Source: Bacteroidales bacterium
Lineage (GTDB): Bacteria; Bacteroidota; Bacteroidia; Bacteroidales; ML635J-15
DNA: 10,852 bases
Reading direction: 5' to 3'
Assembly (NCBI GenBank): GCA_028696755.1
Contig: JAQVGK010000065.1
Location: forward strand, 1 to 10,852
This document shows, piece by piece, positions 1 to 8,985 of the stretch. The notes below the pieces were generated by a model that did no database searches, was not told where the DNA came from, and saw only the letters and a program-made list of their open reading frames with translations. The first letter of the stretch is position 1; each line of letters opens with the position of its first letter. Position numbers and translations under genes: made by a program.

Positions 1-68
1 AAATCATTTCTCCAAGATTATTTGCATTGTGTCACCTTAAAAAAATGGTTGAATCTTTTTTGTTGCCA

Positions 69-87
69 CTCGGATTGAAAATCCGAG
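69..87. repeat. Perfect 8-bp inverted repeat (hairpin)
   Basis: The arms CTCGGATT (69-76) and AATCCGAG (80-87) are perfect reverse complements separated by GAA, so a strong stem-loop can form on either strand. It lies about 98 bases after the stop codon of the last OmpA-family gene. On the minus strand the stem is followed by a purine-rich stretch (tggcaacaaaaaag) and not a T-tract, so it is not a canonical intrinsic terminator. It could be a degraded intergenic repeat, an mRNA-stabilising hairpin or a weak terminator; the sequence alone does not decide. Confidence 0.6.
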
Positions 88-129
88 CGAGCTGAGGGAT
101 TACTTATTAAAGTCAAATTGCCGAACTAA

Positions 130-176
130 GGTGGCTGAGCTAGGTCCCTGAGCGGAGTCGAAGGGCCGAAGCCACC
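130..176. repeat. GC-rich REP-like palindromic element
   Basis: Outer arms GGTGGCT (130-136) and AGCCACC (170-176) are perfect reverse complements. An inner stem GGTCCCT (143-149) pairs with AGGGCC (162-167) if one T bulges, leaving a 12-base loop. The GC-rich composition contrasts with the AT-rich surroundings. The core CCCTGAGCGGAGTCGAAGGG (146-165) resembles, from memory, a short palindromic repeat that recurs between genes in several bacterial phyla; copy number in this genome cannot be seen here. It starts 9 bases past the stop codon of the OmpA-family gene, so it would be in the 3' end of that operon's transcript. No T-tract follows on the minus strand, so transcript protection is as likely as termination. 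Confidence 0.65.
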
Positions 177-184
177 GCACCCCC

Positions 185-2158
185 CTAATTACTAATCACC
201 TTAAACTCCACTCTTCTGTTAAGTTGGCGACCTTCGTCGGTGTCGTTGGTTGCAATTGGTTTTTCGAAAGCGTAGCCTTCGTAGCTTAATCTGTCGGCAG
301 CAATTCCCTTTTCGATTAGGTAGTCAACAACAGTTTTTGCGCGTGCTTTTGATAATTGCTTGTTGTATTCGAAAGCTCCTTTATTGTCGGTATGACCAGA
401 AATTTCGATTTTTAGCTTTGGTTGCTTGTTTAGAATTGCAACAACTCGGTTAAGTTCGGCAAAGGATTCGGGACGCAAAGTTGCCTTGTCGTAATCGAAG
501 AAAATATTTTTTAATACTATTGTTGTTCCAACTTCGATGCGTTGCAAGTTGATGTCAATAACAACCTCATTATAGTCGGCTGTATCGGCAATATTGAAAT
601 TCTCGGAATGGAATAGATAGCCATCCTTACTAACATTTATTCCATAGTTTTTACCCGATGGTAGGTTTATCAAATATGCTCCTGATTGTGAATTGGTTGT
701 AAATTCTGCAACAACTTCATCAATACTATTGTCGATAATTTCAATTTTAGCTTCGAGAGGAAATGTGGTTACAGCATCGCGAACCGTACCTTTGACCAAT
801 GTTACCAAAACACGCTCTTCGATAGGTTTTGTAACTTCATCAACAGGGAATCTTAATTCGTAAAGATCGTGCAAGCCAAAGCCTTCGGGACGAACCGAAG
901 CATAATAAGCAGTTTTTCCACTTGCTGTAGTTACAAAAAACGCATCATCAAGAGGAGTATTAATTGGATACCCAATATTTATAGGTGTTGTCCATTGTCC
1001 ATCGGCATTTTTTGTAGTTTTGAAAATGTCAAGACCTCCCATAGTGTTGTGTCCTTTGGAGCAGAAATACATTGTTCTTCCATCAGGATGTAAAAATAAA
1101 TCTACTTCATCATAGGGTGAATTAACAACTGGACCTAAATTAGTTGGAGGAGTCCAGTTCCCGCTATTGTCGAGAGTCGAATAAAAAATATCGCGTCCAC
1201 CAATCGAGATTGCAGGATTGTCCGAAATGTAATAAAGAGTTTTATTATCAAACGAGATGCATGCTTTAGATTCGTGATATTTACTGTTTACGCTTCCACT
1301 AATTAATACAGGCTTTGTCCATTTACTACCTCTTAAATCAGAAACATAAATGTCGCCACCGTTTGCATCCATATAAATAAAAAGCATCTGACCGTCTGGT
1401 GATAATCCAACAACAGCGTCGTGCATTTTGGTGTTTAATGGTGTGCCAACAGATCTTGCTTTAGTCCAACCAGTTTCAGTTTTTACAGTTTCGTAAATAT
1501 CTTCAAAATACATCCCATCATCAGAGATTTGTCCTCCTGTTGTTCCTTTGCGACGCGATGTAAAATATAATCTGCTTCCATCGGCAGTAACCATCGGACC
1601 ATATTCGCGGTATTCGGTATTTACGTTCTCGCCTAGGTTAATTATCTCAACTTTTGTTGTGTCTTTAAGCAATTCTTTACCATTGCGGCATTCGGTAATG
1701 TACTTACCTATCTCGTCAAGTTCAACTTTATCCTTAACTACAGCAGTGTAGTTAGTGTAAAATTGAATTGCTTTATCGAATTGATAATTCAAATGATAAC
1801 CTCGTGCTAGATAATATTCGATTTTTTTATCAACTTTTGGGTTTAATTGATAAGCCTTTTCGAAATAGCTTAGACAATCATATTTTTGAGTTGTATTGTA
1901 GTAGCAGTATCCGATTTTAAAATTCAGATCCGAATTATTTGGGTTAAACTCATAAGCTTTCTGGTACAGTTTTAACCCCTCAGGAATATTATTTTCGGTA
2001 AAAACAAAAATATCGGCATTCTTAATCTGTTTTTTTACCATCGATAATTTCTCCGATTGTCCAGGGAAATTTGATGCGGTAAATTTAACATCGGTTTGCG
2101 AAAATGAATAAACCGTGATAAACACTAGAATTAAAAATGCCGATATTCTATTAATCAT
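185..2158 (-). CDS. PorE-like OmpA-family envelope protein (TPR, propeller, CRD, OmpA_C), paralog 1
   Basis: This 657-residue protein has a signal peptide (about 1-21, cleavage after SFSQ, no lipobox cysteine) and TPR-like helices at about 54-155. Five PD40/WD40-like blades follow at about 184-435, recognisable from repeats such as LSPDGQ, LHPDG and GGxDIF. A carboxypeptidase-regulatory-like beta domain lies at about 453-540 and an OmpA C-terminal domain at about 548-655. The OmpA domain keeps GHTDN at 588-592 and NxxLSxxRA at 599-607; D591 and R606 sit 15 apart, as in the diaminopimelate-binding pair of OmpA. It should therefore be periplasmic and anchored to peptidoglycan near the outer membrane. 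This order of domains is that described for Porphyromonas PorE (PG1058) of type IX secretion, but membership in that system is inference. It is the last gene of a three-gene cluster, 7 bases after its paralog. The ATG at 2158 directly precedes the signal peptide. Confidence 0.9.
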   Translation of the reverse strand: MINRISAFLILVFITVYSFSQTDVKFTASNFPGQSEKLSMVKKQIKNADIFVFTENNIPEGLKLYQKAYEFNPNNSDLNFKIGYCYYNTTQKYDCLSYFEKAYQLNPKVDKKIEYYLARGYHLNYQFDKAIQFYTNYTAVVKDKVELDEIGKYITECRNGKELLKDTTKVEIINLGENVNTEYREYGPMVTADGSRLYFTSRRKGTTGGQISDDGMYFEDIYETVKTETGWTKARSVGTPLNTKMHDAVVGLSPDGQMLFIYMDANGGDIYVSDLRGSKWTKPVLISGSVNSKYHESKACISFDNKTLYYISDNPAISIGGRDIFYSTLDNSGNWTPPTNLGPVVNSPYDEVDLFLHPDGRTMYFCSKGHNTMGGLDIFKTTKNADGQWTTPINIGYPINTPLDDAFFVTTASGKTAYYASVRPEGFGLHDLYELRFPVDEVTKPIEERVLVTLVKGTVRDAVTTFPLEAKIEIIDNSIDEVVAEFTTNSQSGAYLINLPSGKNYGINVSKDGYLFHSENFNIADTADYNEVVIDINLQRIEVGTTIVLKNIFFDYDKATLRPESFAELNRVVAILNKQPKLKIEISGHTDNKGAFEYNKQLSKARAKTVVDYLIEKGIAADRLSYEGYAFEKPIATNDTDEGRQLNRRVEFKVISN

Positions 2159-2165
2159 AATTCAA

Positions 2166-4277
2166 TTATTTAATGCTTATAACTTTGAATTCAACACGTC
2201 TGTTTTGCTGACGGCCATCCTCAGTGTCGTTTGTTGCAATTGGCTGTAAGTATGCATAACCCTTGTATGTTAAGCGAGTTTTGCTAATTCCTTTATCAAC
2301 CAGATAGTCAACAACAGATTTTGCACGAGCTTCGGAAAGATCGGTATTGAATTTTAAACTACCATGATTATCGGTGTGCCCGCCAATTTCGATTGTCATA
2401 TTAGGATATGAATTTAGCAAAGCAACAAGTCTGTCCAACTCTGGGAAAGAAGTTTCGCGCAAAGTTTCTTTTCCGTAATCGAAGAAGATGTTCTTGAGAA
2501 CGATTTTAGAACCGATACCAACTTTACTTAATACAATGTCTTTTGTAACTTCTTGATATGCAGTAGCCTCAGGAATGTTTACGTTTTCGCTGTAGAATAA
2601 ATATCCATCAGCTTTAACAGCAATACCATAGTTTTTACCAGATGGCAAGCTTACAAGATATTTACCTGTTTTTGAGTTCGAAGTAAGAGTTGTGATAAGT
2701 TCGTTTTTCTCATTATCAACGATTTCGATAGTTGCTTCAACTGGCATTGTGCTTAGAGCATCTGTAATTGTACCTTTCATGACTGTAAGACGAACTTTCT
2801 TAACTTCGACAACTTCTTGCTCAACTTTTTGTTGAATAGTAGCATTTGAACTAGCAATAAGAATGTCTTCGGTTCCCATAACCATCATCTTCTCTGGACC
2901 GAGGAAAGTAATTCTATATATATCTTGAAGTCCATATCCACCTTCGCGAGCACTTGAATAAAAAGCGTATCTAGCGTTACCAGCAACAACAAAGAAAACG
3001 TCATCATCAGGAGTGTTTACAGGGTAACCAATATTTACAGGCTCTGCCCAGTTTCCAGCTCCGTCGTTTTCACTTGAGAAAATATCATAACCACCCATCG
3101 TTCCATCTCTTTTCGAGCAAAAATACATGGTAACTCCATCAGGATGCATAAATACACCTTCTTCATCATATTTGGTATTAATTGGTGCTCCAACATTTTT
3201 AGCTGGCCCCCAGTTTCCATTTTTCTGCATCTCACAAACAAAAATGTCTTTTCCACCTATTGTGGGTGTGCCATGATCGTCTTTTGGTCTGTCGCTCACA
3301 AAATACAATTTCTTGTTGTCATATGAGATAGATGCAGAAGTTTCGTGGCCTTTAGTGTTAATATTGCTGTTAAGTTCTTTTGGCTTTGACCAGTTGTCTC
3401 CTTTTAGCATACTTTCGAAAAGAGTTCCGTCTGGAACACCTTTGTATGTGTAAAGAATTTGTCCATCTGGTGAAAGACCTACTGATGCATCGTGACCTTC
3501 GGTATTAAGTGCTCTCATGTTAATAGCTTGTCCCCAACCAGTTTTTTCATCATTGTATGAAACATACAAATCTTCGTAATAAAGCAAGTCGTTAGGGTCA
3601 ATTTCTTCGCCAGTGCTACCTTCGCGACGAGAAGTGAAAACAACAACAGATTGGTCGGTAGTAATAACTGGACCATAGTCAGGGAATTTTGAGTTTACTG
3701 TTGGGCCAAGATTATCGATAAACACACGGATAGGATTATTAACTAGTTGTTTGCCAGTTTCACATTCTCTTATTCTTTTGTCAACATCATGAACGATAAC
3801 ATCTCCTTTACCTTTGCTTTTTTTGTCAGGAGCAGGGCCTTGTTCTGCCTGGAAGTTTCTGTAATATTTTATTGCTTCATCAAATTCGTAATTTAATTGC
3901 AATGCCCATCCTAAAAGGAAATAAATATCCGACGCAACTCCTGGCTTTGCTTTGTAAGCTTTTTGTAAAAAGTCGATTGCTTTTGGCTTTTCGGTTGAAT
4001 ACAAATAACATGCTCCGATTTTGTAATTTAACTCAGGATTGTACTGATTATATTCGTAAGCTTTTAAATATTCTGCCAATGCCATACGATAAGCACCTGG
4101 TTGATTAATTGCGTAATATGCATCGCCATACTTCACCGATGTCATTGCATCTTTATAGCCATTCTTAGATTGCTTAAACTCTTTCTTGTTGATTTCTACA
4201 GGCACCTGTGCAAATAAAGTCGTGCTTAATATTAGAAATGCCGCTATGGAAAATATTGTGATTATTCCTGTTTTCAT
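2166..4277 (-). CDS. PorE-like OmpA-family envelope protein (TPR, propeller, CRD, OmpA_C), paralog 2
   Basis: This 703-residue protein is a full-length paralog of the gene directly downstream. It has a signal peptide (about 1-24, ending LFAQ, no lipobox) and TPR helices at about 60-145. A lysine- and glycine-rich linker (about 151-158) and a five-bladed PD40-like propeller (about 200-458) follow. A linker of about 40 residues (460-498) precedes the carboxypeptidase-regulatory-like domain (about 498-585), and the OmpA C-terminal domain runs from about 593 to 700. The peptidoglycan-binding pair is conserved (D636 in GHTDN and R651). Both linkers are longer than in the downstream paralog. The propeller blades and the stretch VLKNIFFDY are shared closely, while many synonymous positions differ, so the duplication is not recent. 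It begins 21 bases after the TPR gene, with no promoter visible between them. A structural or scaffolding role at the outer membrane and peptidoglycan is likely; a type IX secretion role is inferred from architecture only. Confidence 0.9.
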   Translation of the reverse strand: MKTGIITIFSIAAFLILSTTLFAQVPVEINKKEFKQSKNGYKDAMTSVKYGDAYYAINQPGAYRMALAEYLKAYEYNQYNPELNYKIGACYLYSTEKPKAIDFLQKAYKAKPGVASDIYFLLGWALQLNYEFDEAIKYYRNFQAEQGPAPDKKSKGKGDVIVHDVDKRIRECETGKQLVNNPIRVFIDNLGPTVNSKFPDYGPVITTDQSVVVFTSRREGSTGEEIDPNDLLYYEDLYVSYNDEKTGWGQAINMRALNTEGHDASVGLSPDGQILYTYKGVPDGTLFESMLKGDNWSKPKELNSNINTKGHETSASISYDNKKLYFVSDRPKDDHGTPTIGGKDIFVCEMQKNGNWGPAKNVGAPINTKYDEEGVFMHPDGVTMYFCSKRDGTMGGYDIFSSENDGAGNWAEPVNIGYPVNTPDDDVFFVVAGNARYAFYSSAREGGYGLQDIYRITFLGPEKMMVMGTEDILIASSNATIQQKVEQEVVEVKKVRLTVMKGTITDALSTMPVEATIEIVDNEKNELITTLTSNSKTGKYLVSLPSGKNYGIAVKADGYLFYSENVNIPEATAYQEVTKDIVLSKVGIGSKIVLKNIFFDYGKETLRETSFPELDRLVALLNSYPNMTIEIGGHTDNHGSLKFNTDLSEARAKSVVDYLVDKGISKTRLTYKGYAYLQPIATNDTEDGRQQNRRVEFKVISIK

Positions 4278-4298
4278 AATTTCAGATTTTTAAGATTA

Positions 4299-5423
4299 TT
4301 ACTTTTTATATTCTGTGCAAACAGAACAATACTCTTCTGCAACTGCTAAGCCCAACTCTTTTGCTTTTTGCCAGTCGTCGCATGCTTCTTCCATTTTGCG
4401 CTGCATCTCATAAGCACTTCCTCTGTGAATATAAGCATAAGCATAATTAGGGTCAATAAAAATTGCCTTACTAAATGCATCGGTTGCAGATTTATAATCC
4501 TTCATTTTATAATAGCATAATCCCATATTATTGAATGCATAAGCATAGTCCTTATTTATTTTAAGAACCTGATTGAAACATTCGATAGCTTCTTCATATT
4601 TACCAGTTTCATAAAGTACTATGCCTTTATTATTGATTGCATAATGATAATTTCCATCTTTTTTAATTGCTTTGTCATACTCAACAAGCGCTCCTTCGTA
4701 ATCTTTGTTAAGACGTTTAACGCTACCTAGATTATTATATAACATTGCCATATCACCATTAAGTTCAATCGCTTTGTTGTAATCGGCAATTGAATTGTCG
4801 TATGATTCCATCATGCGGTAAGCAGATGCACGATCGTTGTATGAGAAGAAATGTTTTGAATCTATGCTGATTGCTGTAGTAAAATAGTCAATCGCCTCGG
4901 TGTATTTTTCTTCTTTAAACTTCATTACGCCCATAAAATAAGATAAGTTTACATCTTTATAACCTAGTGAAGATGCCTTGGTAAAACTTGCTTCTGCTTC
5001 CGCAAATTTATCTTGATAATATTGAGCATAACCTTTTAAATAAACCGCATCACCTTCTTTTGGAAATGCATCTACATATTTAGTCAAATCAGCTTCAGCA
5101 TTTTTATAGTCGTTTAATTGCAAATAGCTGGTACCACGACCATAATATGCTTTTGTCATTGACGGATTTAATTGCAAAGCGCGACCAAAACTCTGAATTG
5201 CAGCCTGGTATTGACCTTGAGTGTAAAATTGAACTCCATCATTGTATGCAACATTAGCTTCTTGGTCTTCGGCCATGATAAGTGTACTGCTTGTGTCGGC
5301 AATAGCTGCATTACCATCAAATCCGATTTTTATAGGAATGATGATTTGTGAAGTGTCGGTTTCCTGTGCAAACATTACTGCTGCAAGCGAAAACAACATT
5401 AGTGATAAAAATAGTTTTTTCAT
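4299..5423 (-). CDS. Secreted TPR-repeat protein
   Basis: The 374-residue product begins with a clear signal peptide (MKKLFLSLMLFSLAAVMFAQ, cleavage after Q20, no lipobox). From about residue 54 to 359 it is an almost uninterrupted array of about nine 34-residue TPR units; recurring marks are the YNNLG-, AxxxF- and LNP-like positions (for example NNMGLCYYKMKDYKSA at 298-313). The tail ACDDWQKAKELG (347-358) is a common ending of Bacteroidota TPR proteins. No enzymatic domain is visible, so it probably acts as a periplasmic protein-binding scaffold. It is the first gene of a tight cluster with the two OmpA-family paralogs and has its own probable promoter just upstream. Joint function with the downstream proteins is suggested by spacing and shared export, not demonstrated. 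The specific partner cannot be named. Confidence 0.88.
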   Translation of the reverse strand: MKKLFLSLMLFSLAAVMFAQETDTSQIIIPIKIGFDGNAAIADTSSTLIMAEDQEANVAYNDGVQFYTQGQYQAAIQSFGRALQLNPSMTKAYYGRGTSYLQLNDYKNAEADLTKYVDAFPKEGDAVYLKGYAQYYQDKFAEAEASFTKASSLGYKDVNLSYFMGVMKFKEEKYTEAIDYFTTAISIDSKHFFSYNDRASAYRMMESYDNSIADYNKAIELNGDMAMLYNNLGSVKRLNKDYEGALVEYDKAIKKDGNYHYAINNKGIVLYETGKYEEAIECFNQVLKINKDYAYAFNNMGLCYYKMKDYKSATDAFSKAIFIDPNYAYAYIHRGSAYEMQRKMEEACDDWQKAKELGLAVAEEYCSVCTEYKK

Positions 5424-5447
5424 AAGTTATTGATTTTAATAATTAGT

Positions 5448-5456
5448 GCAAAATTA
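5448..5456 (-). promoter_or_regulatory. Probable promoter -7 element for the TPR/OmpA-family operon
   Basis: TAATTTTGC on the minus strand matches the Bacteroidota primary-sigma -7 consensus TAnnTTTG exactly. It ends 25 bases before the ATG at 5423, giving a short leader of roughly 20 bases. No good TTG-type -33 element is seen about 19-23 bases upstream, where the sequence is AT-rich. The 72-base gap after secA has no GC-rich terminator hairpin, so some read-through from secA is possible. Confidence 0.5.
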
Positions 5457-5495
5457 AAAAATTTTATTAAACTTCGTTTTATAGGAAATTTATTG

Positions 5496-8400
5496 TTATT
5501 CGGCATTTATACCGTGACAATGCTTGAATTTCTTACCGCTGCCGCAAGGACATGGATCATTTCTGCCCACTTTTTTCTCTACACGCACAGGATCGCCTTT
5601 TGATTTTCCTTTGCTAGGATCGTTATAACCTGGATCTTCGCGTCCTGTTTTCATGCTGCTTAAGTCAAGTTTTGATTTTACTCTTGCTTCGCGAACATCT
5701 TCAGCACCCTGAACCGGAATATATCCTTTCATCAATGTTGAAACAACTGATTTGTTTACTTTATCAAGCATTGTTTTGAAAAGGTTAAACGATTCCAATT
5801 TGTAAATAAGCAATGGGTCTTTTTGTTCGTATGATGCTGACTGTACAGATTGACGCAAGTCGTCCATCTCGCGCAAATGCTCTTTCCATAAATCATCGAT
5901 AGTTTTAAGCACAACGGTTTTGTCGTAGGCAGCAACGATTTCGGCTCCTTGAGATTCGTAAGTTTTTTTGAGATTTACTATTACGTTGTAAACACGTGTG
6001 CCATCCGAAACTGGAACCAAGATGTTTTCGTAAGTCGATGCCTGATTTTCGTAAACAGTTTTGATAACCGGAAAAGCCTGAGCCGCAATTGCCTGAGCTT
6101 TGCGCTTATGTGTTTCGCGAACTTTTTCGTAAAGTATCTCGGTAAATTCTTGTTGCGAGATATTTCTGAAATCTTTTTCGTCGATGTCAAGCTCAATAGA
6201 TAAAATGCGGAAAAGCTCGAATTTAATGCCTTCCAAATCGCCCTCTCCAAAATACTCATCCGAAACACTAACACAAACATCATACATCATATTGGCAACA
6301 TCTGCTCCTAATCGTTCTCCATCAAGAGCATTGCGACGTTTTTTGTAAATTACTGTACGTTGGGCATTCATAACATCGTCGTATTCCAACAAGCGTTTAC
6401 GAATACCGAAGTTGTTTTCTTCAACTTTTTTCTGAGCTCTTTCGATAGATTTTGAAATCATCGAATGTTGAATTACTTCGCCTTCTTTAAGCCCCATTCT
6501 ATCCATAAGTTTGGCTATTCTGTCGGAACCGAACAAGCGCATTAAATCATCTTCGAGCGAAACAAAGAATTGTGAAGAACCTGGGTCTCCCTGACGACCA
6601 GCACGACCACGCAACTGACGGTCGACACGACGCGATTCGTGTCGCTCGGTACCAATAATTGCCAAACCGCCAGCTTGTTTTACTTTGTCGCTAAGCTTGA
6701 TGTCGGTACCACGACCTGCCATGTTTGTTGCAATAGTCACGTTTGACGAATAACCTGCTTCGGCAACGATATCAGCCTCGCGTTTATGTAATTTTGCATT
6801 AAGTACATTATGCTTAATTCCCTTACGAGTGAGAATTTTACTCAATAACTCGGAAATTTCTACCGAAGTTGTACCAACCAATACAGGACGACCTTCACCA
6901 ATAAGCTTTTCAATCTCGTTAATTACAGCTGCATATTTCTCTCGAGTTGTTTTGTAAACCAAATCTTCGTAATCGTTACGGGTTATAGGTCGGTTGGTTG
7001 GAATTACAGCTACATCAAGTTTATAAATGTCCCAGAGTTCACCTGCTTCAGTTTCTGCAGTTCCTGTCATACCAGCCAGCTTGTGGTACATACGGAAATA
7101 GTTTTGCAGAGTAATGGTTGCATAAGTTTGTGTGGCAGCTTCGATTTTTACATTTTCTTTTGCTTCGATAGCCTGATGTAACCCATCTGAATAACGACGG
7201 CCTTCCATAATACGACCAGTTTGTTCATCAACAATCTTCACTTTGTTGTCGATAAGCACATATTCAACATCTTTTTCGAATAATGTGTAGGCTTTTAACA
7301 ACTGATTTATTGTGTGAATACGCTCTGATTTAACAGAATAATCCCTAATAATTTCATCTTTTTTCTTTAATCTTTCGGTGTCCGATAATCCGCTTTTCTC
7401 GAGCTGTGAAAGTTCTGTTGCAATATCTGGAAGTACGAAGAAATTTGGATCAGAGGTAGCGCTCGAAAGTAAATCAAAACCTTTGTCGGTTGGTTCGATG
7501 GAGTTCATTTTTTCGTCAATAACAAAAAACAAGTCGTCGGTAACAAGATGCATATTTTTGTTATTGTCGGCCATGTAATAGTTTTCGGTTTTCTGAAGCA
7601 GAGCCTTCATACCCTGTTCGCTCAAAAACTTAATAAGTGGCTTGTGTTTTGGAAGCGCTTTAAAAGCTTGTAATAATTTATATCCACCATCTTTTTCGTT
7701 ATTATCGGCAAGCAGTCTTTTTGCTTCGTTGAAAATTTCATTAAAAAGGTTTTTCTGAGCATTAACCAAACGCTGAACCTGAGGTTTTAATTCGTCGAAA
7801 AGCTGGTCGTCGCCCTTTGGTGTTGGACCAGAAATGATAAGTGGAGTTCTGGCATCGTCAATTAATACCGAGTCAACCTCATCCACAATTGCGTAATTAT
7901 GTTTTCGCTGAACAAGGTCTGATGGATTAAGTGCCATGTTATCTCTAAGATAATCGAAACCGAATTCATTATTTGTTCCAAAAGTAATATCTGCTAAATA
8001 TGCTCTACGACGCGAATCGCTATTTGGCTCGTGCTTGTCGATGCAATCTACCGATAATCCATGGAACATATAAATTGGTCCCATCCACTCGGAGTCACGT
8101 TTTGCAAGATAATCGTTAACAGTAACTACATGAACGCCACGGCCTGTAAGTGCATTTAAGAAAACTGGGAAAGTTGCAACCAAAGTTTTTCCTTCACCAG
8201 TAGCCATTTCGGCAATTTTACCTGAATGTAGAACAACACCACCAATAATCTGAACATCATAGTGAACCATGTCCCAAGTTACTGTATTTCCTCCAGCTAC
8301 CCAGGAGTTGTGCCAAACAGCAGTATCGCCCTTAATGTCAACAAAGTCGTTTTGGGTGGCCAAATTTCGGTCGAATTCAGAGGCTTTTACTTCGATTTCT

Positions 8401-8774
8401 TTGTTTTCTTTAAATCTTTTGGCAGTTTCTTTAACAATTGCAAAGGCTTCGGGCAAAATCTCGTTTAAAAAATCTTCGAGTTTCTTGTCAATGCCTTCTT
8501 CAATCTTATCAATCTCATTAAATATTTCTTCTCTTTCCCAAATATCCAACGACTCTGCTTTATTTTTTAGCTCGTTTATCTTGTCTTGATCGGGCTTTAT
8601 ATAATCTCTGATTTTTTGTTTCAGAATTTCTGATCTTTCTCTCAAACCATCGTTCGATAGTTTCTCCATTTCTGGTCCAACAGCAAGTACCTTGTCGAGT
8701 AAAGGTTGTACGGCTTTTAAGTCTCTGTCAGCTTTGGATCCGAAAATTTTCGCTATAATGTTATTTAGTCCCAT
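5496..8774 (-). CDS. secA: Protein translocase subunit SecA
   Basis: SecA is the ATPase motor that drives unfolded preproteins through SecYEG. The 1092-residue protein has the Walker A motif ATGEGKT (191-197), Walker B DEVD (298-301) followed by [11 protein letters not shown], the GMTGTAETE motif (568-576), and NMAGRGTD (684-691). The helicase motif [13 protein letters not shown] (720-732) is intact. The C-terminal zinc-binding motif (C1075, C1077, C1086, H1087) is complete and preceded by a charged linker, so the SecB/lipid-binding tail is present. It is longer than E. coli SecA (901). Extra sequence is seen at about 121-165, before the WDMVHYDVQ block, and within the preprotein cross-linking region (about 333-410 and 450-480), as is usual for this phylum. 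ATG at 8774 gives the normal N-terminus. It has wide spacers on both sides and is probably its own transcription unit. Confidence 0.98.
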   Translation of the reverse strand: MGLNNIIAKIFGSKADRDLKAVQPLLDKVLAVGPEMEKLSNDGLRERSEILKQKIRDYIKPDQDKINELKNKAESLDIWEREEIFNEIDKIEEGIDKKLEDFLNEILPEAFAIVKETAKRFKENKEIEVKASEFDRNLATQNDFVDIKGDTAVWHNSWVAGGNTVTWDMVHYDVQIIGGVVLHSGKIAEMATGEGKTLVATFPVFLNALTGRGVHVVTVNDYLAKRDSEWMGPIYMFHGLSVDCIDKHEPNSDSRRRAYLADITFGTNNEFGFDYLRDNMALNPSDLVQRKHNYAIVDEVDSVLIDDARTPLIISGPTPKGDDQLFDELKPQVQRLVNAQKNLFNEIFNEAKRLLADNNEKDGGYKLLQAFKALPKHKPLIKFLSEQGMKALLQKTENYYMADNNKNMHLVTDDLFFVIDEKMNSIEPTDKGFDLLSSATSDPNFFVLPDIATELSQLEKSGLSDTERLKKKDEIIRDYSVKSERIHTINQLLKAYTLFEKDVEYVLIDNKVKIVDEQTGRIMEGRRYSDGLHQAIEAKENVKIEAATQTYATITLQNYFRMYHKLAGMTGTAETEAGELWDIYKLDVAVIPTNRPITRNDYEDLVYKTTREKYAAVINEIEKLIGEGRPVLVGTTSVEISELLSKILTRKGIKHNVLNAKLHKREADIVAEAGYSSNVTIATNMAGRGTDIKLSDKVKQAGGLAIIGTERHESRRVDRQLRGRAGRQGDPGSSQFFVSLEDDLMRLFGSDRIAKLMDRMGLKEGEVIQHSMISKSIERAQKKVEENNFGIRKRLLEYDDVMNAQRTVIYKKRRNALDGERLGADVANMMYDVCVSVSDEYFGEGDLEGIKFELFRILSIELDIDEKDFRNISQQEFTEILYEKVRETHKRKAQAIAAQAFPVIKTVYENQASTYENILVPVSDGTRVYNVIVNLKKTYESQGAEIVAAYDKTVVLKTIDDLWKEHLREMDDLRQSVQSASYEQKDPLLIYKLESFNLFKTMLDKVNKSVVSTLMKGYIPVQGAEDVREARVKSKLDLSSMKTGREDPGYNDPSKGKSKGDPVRVEKKVGRNDPCPCGSGKKFKHCHGINAE

Positions 8775-8985
8775 ATTAAATTTAAATAATGCAATAATTA
8801 ATCTACAAAGTTAAAATTATAATTTTTTTTTAAGCTCATTTGGCGCAACAATTATCATGCAGTTATTAACAATTATGCCATATTCGGCAAATTGGCAGTT
8901 GTCAAAATCAATAAACATGATTATTTTGGAAATGGTTGCAGTGATAGAACAGCTTTGATTGATATGTCAATTTGGCAGAAAGGGT
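8775..8985. other. AT-rich spacer upstream of secA
   Basis: These 211 bases between xseB and secA contain no convincing reading frame on either strand. They hold the probable secA promoter near 8806, a perfect AT palindrome (AAAATTATAATTTT, 8813-8826) directly upstream of it, a small inverted repeat ATTGA/TCAAT, and two TTGGCAG boxes (8892-8898 and 8972-8978) in the same orientation. No GC-rich hairpin with a T-tract marks the end of the xseB transcript. Confidence 0.6.
8806..8813 (-). promoter_or_regulatory. Probable secA promoter -7 element
   Basis: TAACTTTG on the minus strand matches the Bacteroidota -7 consensus TAnnTTTG. It lies 32 bases before the secA ATG at 8774, implying a leader of about 25 bases. 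The expected TTG-type -33 element is not evident at standard spacing; the stretch there is A-rich. The short leader leaves little room for a SecM-like arrest peptide, and none is seen. Confidence 0.5.

Noticed and set aside
1..8. A possible minus-strand start codon (ATG at 7-5) preceded by GGAGAA, as if another gene began at the left edge.
   Set aside because: Only two codons are visible and Bacteroidota rarely rely on Shine-Dalgarno sequences, so there is not enough sequence to support a gene.
39..61. A-run and T-run flanking a short spacer, resembling a bidirectional terminator.
   Set aside because: The stem would be A-T pairs only, with no GC-rich core, so it is unlikely to act as a terminator by itself.
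5981..6283. A 100-codon minus-strand frame inside secA.
   Set aside because: It lies wholly within the conserved C-terminal half of secA in another frame and has no recognisable features.
8269..8589. A 106-codon plus-strand frame opposite the secA N-terminal region.
   Set aside because: It is antisense to a strongly conserved coding region and its composition reflects the complement of secA codons.
8775..8985. A SecM-like arrest peptide or riboswitch upstream of secA.
   Set aside because: No reading frame with an arrest-like end and no recognisable aptamer core is present; the likely transcription start leaves a leader of only about 25 bases.
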